A stretch of DNA of 64,000 bases from Gautieria morchelliformis (Eukaryota; Basidiomycota; Agaricomycetes; Gomphales; Gomphaceae), in the NCBI GenBank assembly GCA_015179125.1, contig WHVA01000134.1, positions 124,001-188,000 of the forward strand, given 5' to 3'. The translations under genes and the position numbers were made by a program. Of the stretch, positions 58,501 through 64,000 are shown piece after piece. Numbering within the stretch: position 1 is the stretch's first letter; each line of letters opens with the position of its first letter. A model generated the notes under the pieces. The model ran no database searches. It had not been told where the DNA came from and saw nothing but the letters and a program-made list of their open reading frames with translations.

Positions 58501-58992
58501 TATAGTGCCTCGGCCTTGTGTATGTAGTACCGCATCAGGTGAAATTCCTTCAATCTCTGATGGTTCCTCGGCATAGCTAGCGAAATCGTTTCGGCTTCGA
58601 GCTATATGTGTTGTTGCCGCTGAATCGGCTAGCCAGTCGGATGCAGATATAGCACTGTATGCTACCTCCTTAGATACAAATGCGAAGTCTTTTTCTTCTG
58701 CTTGTTTGACTGTTTCTTTGTTCCCTGATTTGAACCATTTCGGTGCTTGGCCCTCCTTGCCGCCACCTTTCGCCCAACAGTCCTTCACGTAATGACCCTT
58801 CTTGCCGCAATTTCGGCATTTTCCCTTTGTTGCTCCTGAGTCATCTTTCTTGGGCCTGTGACATTGTTGCGCCTTAAGCGCCGTCTGCCGTGCCGATCCA
58901 GCTTTCCGTGCTCGATCCTCATCGAGGACCCGAGCTATTAATATATCAGCTGTTGTCCCGGCTCCACTGGCGTTTACTGCGCCCCCGCGCAT
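55477..58992 (-). CDS. copia-3 gag C-terminus-pol polyprotein
   Basis: One uninterrupted 1171-codon frame. CCHC knuckle CRNCGKKGHYVKDC (~residues 58-71), protease DWLADSAATTHIA (~118-130), GAG-pre-integrase WHRILGHVNINSIKML, integrase core (FTDIKSRYTVIYF, SDNGGEYVN, YSPAQNGIAERLNR), reverse transcriptase (WVYAVKTQPDG, DVKGAYLNS, CVDDFGLFAD) and RNase H (TEAEYMALTEGAKQLIWLRR). The RT active site reads CVDD rather than the usual YVDD seen in copia-1. The frame runs on ~50 bp into the 3' LTR. Its first residues are out of frame with the gag start because of a deletion (see the gag entry). Confidence 0.95.
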   Translation of the reverse strand: MRGGAVNASGAGTTADILIARVLDEDRARKAGSARQTALKAQQCHRPKKDDSGATKGKCRNCGKKGHYVKDCWAKGGGKEGQAPKWFKSGNKETVKQAEEKDFAFVSKEVAYSAISASDWLADSAATTHIARSRNDFASYAEEPSEIEGISPDAVLHTQGRGTIYMEFKIGAKTNTIELRDVKHAPDAPNNLISVGRLTDKGNTATFSGTGVEFKTRAGVTFAQGQKRGRLFCMKARVTRSVEARDFAAAAKGRSWVKWHRILGHVNINSIKMLKSNDLVTGLEIDESNEPSQCKACIQGKRHVEPFPKRAEDTVEQVGDLTVSDVWGPAQTEGPSREKYFYSFTDIKSRYTVIYFGSAKDEALKHFETYKAFLETQTGQKLKRFRSDNGGEYVNKNFKEFCAKYGIIMETTAPYSPAQNGIAERLNRTLLEHARAMIFAKNLPKILWPEAVAYACYIKNRSPTRALGDDATPFQALFGKKPNIARLEEFGTNCWVMVPDQRRAKLDPKAEEHIFVGVAEHAKAWRYYNKASKHVQISRNITFDENDNKLYPIPDNDDDDTAPLEGEHSPREHVPDPITSTPQTSSPHTTPVPDPPEQAPAPEIRRSARIIQRPDYRKLNNSGRTEQVYITREIVTEPENYRAAVSRDDAPIWEKAMDIEMDQHKTLGTWELTELPPGRVAIGCRWVYAVKTQPDGQFNKAKARVVAQGFTQRPGMDYYEITSPMVKFDSLRVLLAIANTLDWEIEMMDVKGAYLNSTIDEEIYMRQPDGFDDGSGRVLRIYRALYGLKQSGRAWHQRLCKLLLDLGFHQSTADECVYIRQDKDSIEVISVCVDDFGLFADSKGGMIKLKGELHGKFPLTYLGEMKKILGIRVERNRDEGTLIMSQGHYIDIILDRFNMTTAHSVSTPLHKMIKLTTPMDSTGPTAEVPYAKAIGSLMYAALSTRPDLAFTVQHLSQFTTTYGTEHWTAIKHALRYLKGSRDDGIIFRRDAGLDLEIFVNSDYANRNDALSISGYVAILGGGAIAWSSKKQRTIALSTTEAEYMALTEGAKQLIWLRRFIEELGIDQTQPTSLRSDNLGAITLSHDATYHARTKHINVAYHFIREKVASHEASLTYVPTKENIADIFTKGLDLHQHRYLLGKLGFCRRNFSLKGSVSNRDDDTAEAEPARI

Positions 58993-59425
58993 TCAGTTCC
59001 TGTTGAATGCCGCGGAGCTTGCGTACGTGCTCCTCCATGTTCGCGCCGTCCTCGGCAAGCGTCCGGAAGAAATCTCTTCGGAGATTTACAATCCCCACTG
59101 CTCCCTTAGATTCGAATATAGCTTGTAGACTAGTCCATACAGCAAATGCAGACATCGTCTGATTGATGTAAACTAGTTGTTCATCGGCAACTCTGAGGCA
59201 AATCTCTTTTCTGGCTTTCTTGTCCTTCCTTCTCCAATCGTCGATCTCCTGCTGCTCGGTCGCAGTGACGTTGTCGGCATCTGCCGGTCTCAGTTCCGTC
59301 TCCCTGCCAATAGCCACGTCCCACAGATCTAAGTCATCGAGTATCCACTCGAGCCGCCGGCGCCACGCCGCGTAATTATCCCCGTTCAAGGGGTCGATCT
59401 TGTACGTGTTGTTGCTACTCGACAT
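58946..59425 (-). CDS. copia-3 gag N-terminus, truncated by a deletion
   Basis: Starts MSSSNNTYKIDPLNGDNYAA and carries the UBN2-type gag through HVRKLRGIQQELNARG, then leaves the frame and stops. Compared with copia-1, about 26 residues (QLITDDDFSNTLLTSLPDSW and the next few) are missing between ARG and VNASG. The loss of ~78-79 bp puts the rest of gag-pol in another frame (58992 onward). A frameshift in the 47-base overlap could still make the fusion, but with a shortened gag. Confidence 0.85.
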   Translation of the reverse strand: MSSSNNTYKIDPLNGDNYAAWRRRLEWILDDLDLWDVAIGRETELRPADADNVTATEQQEIDDWRRKDKKARKEICLRVADEQLVYINQTMSAFAVWTSLQAIFESKGAVGIVNLRRDFFRTLAEDGANMEEHVRKLRGIQQELNARGRSKRQWSRDNS

Positions 59426-59506
59426 CGTCGATCGGTATTGAGTTATTGGAGTATAGAGCGTAGTTAGATTTGTAGTAGTTTAGTTATGCGCGTGGCCCAT
59501 AACCTG

Positions 59507-59726
59507 TGGAACGAAGGAGATATAATGATCTGATATTCCTACGATCTGTACAAGATCATCTGTCCTTATATACTAATTATGATGTTCCTATATTACCAAT
59601 CTCTTCGAGCTGCTGTGCCGATGCGATGCCGGTGCACCAGTAACCCGGGGTCGAGAGCGATCTCGAACCTCCGGCTAAATGCGTGCCGGCTCTGCCTCGG
59701 CGGTGTCATCATCCCGATTACTAACA
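59507..59726 (-). repeat. copia-3 5' LTR
   Basis: 220 bp; followed on the plus strand by GGGGT. Nearly identical to the 3' LTR. Confidence 0.97.
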
Positions 59727-60113
59727 GGGGTTGCGCCGTAAAGCATGTCAGGAGCGGAGCTATTACCGGCACATAGCGACAGAAAAGGCAATTAATGGAA
59801 GCACCCAGCGCCAAATTCTGTGTGACAGGGACAGAAGCGCCGCAGCGCCAAGTTACCAAGAGAACGAGGAAGTGACGTAAGATGTAGCCAGGAACCCGAA
59901 GCCGAAGGAAGCTCGGGACACGTGGCCGCCACGCGCAGGGCAGAATTCACCGAGAAATTTTAGGCGCCTTAGCTAATTATCCCGCGTTTCGTGCTCCCAC
60001 ACGTGCGCTATCTGCGGCTGCCCTGCTTAGTGTGTCGAATCTGAAGATCACAATCTTGCCAGTTCATTATATAATGCTCATTGTGCCTATGCTCGCAGAA
60101 GAAAGGAGACATG

Positions 60114-60335
60114 TGTGGGACGAAGGCGTTATAATAGACTGATTATACTATGATCTGTACAAGATCATCTGTCCTTATATACTAATTATGATGTTCCTAT
60201 ATTACCAATGTCTTCGAGCTGCTGTGCCGATGCAATGCCGGTGCACCAGCAACCCGGGGTCGAGAGCGATCTCGAACCTCCGGCTAAGTGCGTGCCGGCT
60301 CTGCCTCGGCGGTGTCATCGTCCCGATTACTAACA
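60114..60335 (-). repeat. solo LTR of the copia-3 family
   Basis: 222 bp, same LTR as copia-3 with several substitutions, flanked by ACATG on both sides (60109-60113 and 60336-60340). Older than copia-3. Confidence 0.97.
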
Positions 60336-60340
60336 ACATG

Positions 60341-61024
60341 TGTGCGGAGTTGACTTTGATATTTATATAAATTTGCGATTGGAGGTGGGATTTACCTTGC
60401 GACTGAAATGAAACCGAAAGTGATTAGGAGTGAAATGGTGAACGGGAGAGAGAGGGTGTGGGTTCAAATCATTATGATATGAAATATGGAGACGAATACG
60501 AATATGAATACGAACCCGGCGTCGGGAGAGGCAGAGAGGATATGAAGATGACGAGCACGGCCCCTCTTCCTTGAAGGAGCTAAATATATAGTACACGAAG
60601 AGGATGTACGGGCGGTTGGTGCGGGGAGGGCGGTTAGTGGATGGAGAACGGGCACAGTGGGCTGGGAATGACAAAGATGACTCACAGACTGGGAGAATAT
60701 CGACCCCCGACTCTTGGCCTAGAACCAGGTGGGTGCATCGAGCTGGGTACTGTCCGGGTCTACAAGCTCGCTGCCTGCAACATCGTCGCGTGCAGTTTAG
60801 TCAACGCTGCATATCATGATGAAGAAGAAAGACGCTCATATTCTTCGGGGGAAGGGTTCACCGTGGGAGCAGCGGCAGCCACGGTAGCAAGGAGGAACCG
60901 ACTAACTAGTGAGGTGTGAATGAGTACTAGTCGAGTGACGGGTGGGTAGGGCGCAGACGAATGCCGCTCGCCTGCCTTATATATGGAGCATGCATCGGTG
61001 ACGTATGCGTACCGCGATTAGCTC
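60341..61024. other. non-coding insert in the right inverted-repeat arm
   Basis: Interrupts the right arm together with the solo LTR. Short frames on both strands (60363-60685 -, 60604-60919 +) have no recognisable content. ATAYGAATAYGAAT-like runs near 60493-60515. Confidence 0.3.
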
Positions 61025-61699
61025 GCGCTCGTGATCGAAGTGATGGATCGGCTATCAAATGCATTGATAGGCTATACCTATTTGGGCTCGATTCACGTCA
61101 AGCGCCCAGAGCACTTCGCTGCCAACGCCACAAGGCACGCATCAGCTAAGGAAGCAGAAGCCGCGAAGCTTGCAACCCGAGAACCGCGCGCTTGCTCCAA
61201 TGAATCCAACCCCCTGTTTCTATTCTCGGCTCCCGGCAGCGTGCGGTGCCGCATTACCGGTTGCGACTCATCACACGTGGCGGTGGAAATTAGTACGCAC
61301 CGGTGAATTATGTAAGGGTCGGTATACTCATGTGAACCCGAGCCTTGATGTGTGAGGGACAGTGATGATGTTTAGGAAGAACGACCTTCTGTGACAGACA
61401 TGCACTATATGGGCAGGCAGGACATCGAAAGTACATCGGACATGCAACCCTCTCCTGGCTGACGGACCATCGCATCAGGAACGGCCGCTTCCGGCTTGTA
61501 ATTCGGCCATATTTACGCAGCGCCACCGGCGCTACTAGTAGACTACGTCAACTACGTAGCTGACTCTGGGTTCCACGTAGTGCCACAGATCGGTATGTGG
61601 CGCTGCTGCCCGCACTAGGTCCTACAGCTTTCTAGCTCCAGGGACGGTCTTGCCCATGCCTCTAGTAGCCCTCCACTCCCCCAACCTTGACGGGCCGGA

Positions 61700-61861
61700 G
61701 CCTCCTTGTGTGCATCTGGCCGACCAGGCAGCTCTGTTGCGGTGTCGTGGGACGGCAAGCGGATCGTGTTGAGATCGTATGACAGGACCATTCGGGTATG
61801 GGATGTAACGACCGGCGATGTCATTGGAGGGCCATTCAAAGGTCACCGTAAGTGGGTCTAC
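61700..61861 (+). pseudogene. WD40-repeat gene fragment cut by a LINE
   Basis: Encodes one WD40 repeat, SVAVSWDGKRIVLRSYDRTIRVWDV (split here: SVAVSWDGKRIV, RTIRVWDVTTGDVIGGPF), and the start of the next (GHRKWV). The coding sequence stops at the 22-bp T run (61862-61883) that is the reversed poly(A) tail of the LINE. It may be the C-terminal WD40 part of the same NLR-like gene whose C2 exons lie at 52-53 kb. The rest of the repeats are not in the window. Confidence 0.75.
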
Positions 61862-64000
61862 TTTTTTTTTTTTTTTTTTTTTTGTCATTTTATTCGACCT
61901 CAGGATAAACCTATGATGGTCGCTACACGCGCTGTACCTATGAAAGGTGGGCCTTTCCCCTCTCTCCCTGGGACTCCCAACCCCTGCGTCCTCGAGTGGG
62001 CGGATGCACTGCCGACGAGCTCCATGCCCCCCGGCAGCCCAACTCCTTGAGTCGTTTTCCGCCCCCCTCTCTTGTGAGGTAAGGTACTCACTCTCCCCGG
62101 GTGGTCTATCCCTAACGTGTGTGGTCTAGCTTCGTAAGTGCTCGGCCGCCGAGGCGGTCTAGCACGACGGGAGTGAGCGCCGCAGGCAAAGAATAAAAAG
62201 GGGTCCTAGGGTCTTCATGGTCTTGCTGCGACGAGTCGGTTCCCGCCGTTGCCCGAGCTTGTAAGGTGAGGGTGATATAGTATGATCATGTTCGTGTTGC
62301 AGAGCCGGTTGTATGTATCCGTGTCTAATAGAGGTCTTGTTGGTGCCCGAAACTCGTGCGTGTTACACTCCTCAGATGTGTTTCCCTGCCCTAGTTGGTG
62401 GGTTATCTCTCTGTCATATGAGTGGGGGGGATACATCACCGAATGTAACCTTCAAACGGCCTGTAGCAGCCACGTAGTTCAGTAGTTCCAGCATGCCCGC
62501 CGGCTTCCCTAGCAATTCACTGATCGACGTTGCTTTTCGCCCTAGCTTCCTCCTTAGCTTGTGTCTGGAGTACTCATATGTCCGGCATTCGAACAGGAAG
62601 TGGTGGACCGACTCGTCGGCCCTAGTGCAAGCGGGACAGATCGGCGTGGGCAACCTCTTGATCCTGTGGAGGTGCTTGTTGAGCGGGGCGTGGCTGGTTC
62701 TCAACTGGGTGATTAGGCTGCATTGTGCTCTGGTCAACCTGGCCGTGTCCGCGATATAGTGGCTGGAGGGCATCTTGCCGTCTATCTTCGATAGTCTCGC
62801 ATACCGGGGGGATCGCTGCCACCGTAACCTCCAGTTCTGTTTCATCCCCATCCTAAAGGCTTGTCTCGCGGCCGCCATGCTGCGCGGAAGGGGTTCAGCC
62901 TCCAGGAGGGGCGGGAGATCACTTAGCTGGTGAGTAGCATCTAATGCTGCCTTTTTTGCCTCAGCGTCTGCCTCCTCGTTGCCTCCCACCCCGTCATGTC
63001 CCGATATCCAGGCTACGGCTAGGTCTATCTTGTGTCGTCGTGTCGGTGTCGCCATCCTGGTGGCCGTGTCGTGTATCTGGCTCAGGATGTGTTGTCCCAG
63101 CCTTGGATGTATCTTCTCTATCGCCTGTATCACCCCCTGATTGTCGAGGAGGATTGTGGCCTTTCTGACTTCTTTCTCACGCCTCAGTAGTTCTAGCCCC
63201 AGAAGTACTCCGATCGCCTCTGCCTCGTAGGTGGTGTGCTCTGTCAGGGCGCCGAGGTGGTATCCCAAGATAGCTTTCCTCATGCCTTCCCTGTATAATA
63301 CTGCCGTGGCTCCTGCTCCACCCTCTGTGCCCGATCCGTCCGTGTATATCATCACGTCGGCCGTGCTGGTCACCTCGCCCTCCTTGGACTCTAACCTTGT
63401 GGCCGCTATCTCGGTCGTGTATCGCCGCGGTGCGTCGGGAACTTGTGCGAAGGGTAGTATTTCCTCATAGGTGTCGGGTGCGATGTCGAAGATATGGGTC
63501 AGTGTGTGCAGTGGGGACGGGTGTCTCTTTACTAGATGGCGGGTGCACGTGCGAAGTGGCTGGTGGAGAGGGTGTGCCCTTGGGAGGGTTGCAATGCGGC
63601 TGACCGCCTTGTAGCATACGTTCAGTAGTAGGAGTTCTATCGGCATTATGTTGGCATGTGCCTCGAGGACGTCGCTGGCAGTCGTTCTCATGGCTCCAGT
63701 GATAGCGATAGTGGCAATGCGCTGTATCGACGTTAGCTTATGCACTATTTTCACTGAACCTGTGGACCTCTTCTTCCCTTCCACTCTCTGAATTGGCGTG
63801 TACCACACGTCCGCCGCCTATGTGAATTTTGGTATGGCCACTGCGCAGTATAATTGTCTCATGTACGTTGCTCGGACACCTGTGGAGGGCTTGGTCAGTC
63901 TGTGCGCTAGGAGTGTCCACTTTACTGCCTTGGCTGCAACTTTCTCCGCATGCTCGCTCCACCTCTGTTCCTCGTCCAGGAGTATGCCCAGGAATTTATG
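61862..64000 (-). mobile_element. LINE-type retrotransposon, 3' part, runs off window
   Basis: Minus strand, poly(A) tail at plus 61862-61883, 3' untranslated region to ~62413, ORF2 3' half upstream. The 5' part lies beyond 64000. It is inserted in a WD40 coding exon. Confidence 0.9.
62414..64000 (-). pseudogene. LINE ORF2: RT thumb, RNase H, C-terminal zinc knuckle
   Basis: From the window edge: the RT thumb (KFLGILLDEEQRWSEHA, RQLYCAVAIPKF), a TAG at 63818-63820 in place of a codon before AADVWYTPI, then 464 open codons: RNase H (IYTDGSGTEGGAGA, TTYEAEAIGVLLGLEL, LLDNQGVIQAI, AWISGHDGVGGNEEAD, giving the D-E-D-D set) and a C-terminal CPACTRADESVHHFLFEC knuckle typical of fungal LINEs. The TAG makes this copy inactive unless it is a base-call error. 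The stop is at plus 62414. Confidence 0.88.

Larger units (their letters stand above)
55307..59726 (-). mobile_element. Ty1/copia retrotransposon copia-3, recent insertion
   Basis: LTRs 59507-59726 (5', 220 bp) and 55307-55528 (3', 222 bp) differ by one substitution and one 2-bp indel; the target duplication GGGGT is at 55302-55306 and 59727-59731. On the minus strand, the LTR (TGTTAGTAATCG ... CCACA) is followed by primer-binding site GGTTATGGGCC (plus 59496-59506), and a purine tract GAAGGGGAG precedes the 3' LTR. Near-identical LTRs mean a young insertion. Confidence 0.97.
53835..61475. repeat. large inverted repeat flanking a copia nest
   Basis: The left arm 53835-~54580 is matched in inverse by 61475-~61025 and, after an interruption, by ~59950-59735. 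Shared words include GATG-GTCCGTCAGCCAGG, AGTGCATGTCTGTCAC, GCTGCCGGGAGCCGAG, TGATGCGTGCCTTGTGGCG, GGTGCTTCCATTAATTGCC and GGCCACGTGTCCCGAGC. Similarity looks about 80-90% by eye. It is either a foldback/long-TIR transposon with later insertions, or two opposed copies of one repeat. No target duplication found. Confidence 0.7.

Noticed and set aside
61862..61883. T run as a terminator or sequencing artefact
   Set aside because: It is the reversed poly(A) tail of the adjacent minus-strand LINE, positioned exactly between LINE 3' UTR and WD40 coding sequence.
18582..64000. A giant cargo-carrying Starship-type element
   Set aside because: No tyrosine-recombinase captain gene was found, and the clustering is explained by nested insertions with individual target duplications.

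Overview
The window looks like an accessory, transposon-packed region of a basidiomycete (Agaricomycete) genome. The reasons are short GT-AG introns, a fungal FunK1-type kinase relic, a LysM gene relic, a fungal GT17 glycosyltransferase, a C2-domain fragment of the kind found at the front of agaricomycete NLR-like proteins, and the transposon mix (Plavaka/Tnp2-type DNA transposon, Pif1-type Helitrons, Ty1/copia elements, a LINE). I cannot name the species. No tRNA, rRNA or CRISPR array was recognised. The only gene whose full domain and exon plan is readable is the GT17 gene, and even that carries two compensating frameshifts.

Layout. 1-633: end of an unknown gene with an in-frame stop. ~729-9144: probable Plavaka-like DNA transposon, with 13-bp inverted termini, repeat-rich ends, an accessory gene, a decayed LysM gene and a Tnp2-type transposase on the minus strand. 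9364-11709: FunK1 kinase pseudogene. 11901-~13080: Tc1/mariner-type transposase (DD34E, minus). 14639-16081: GT17 gene with seven exons. 16082-18586: no confident gene.

18587-51984 is a nest. A short LTR element flanked by ATATG appears to have been split by a copia element (18914-23494, target duplication GGAAC) and then by a 27-kb head-to-tail array of seven minus-strand Helitrons (23517-50575). The junctions are exact: each copy's 3' end (hairpin plus CTAG) abuts the next copy's 5' end (TC at four of six junctions). Two copies (H1, H5) carry Rep-helicase genes, both broken. Five are non-autonomous and filled with minisatellites, ~85-bp repeats, solo LTRs and a captured 66-codon fragment. 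The order H3-H4 is repeated as H6-H7.

~52150-53100 holds C2-domain exons of an NLR-like gene. 53835-61475 is a large inverted-repeat structure containing a young copia element (55307-59726, target duplication GGGGT) and a solo LTR (60114-60335, ACATG). ~61720-61861 is a WD40 fragment directly cut by the poly(A) end of a minus-strand LINE that runs off the window at 64000.

Overall the few host genes are mostly interrupted or decaying. The main biology of the window is serial, site-precise Helitron insertion, with nested LTR elements that give a readable insertion order.
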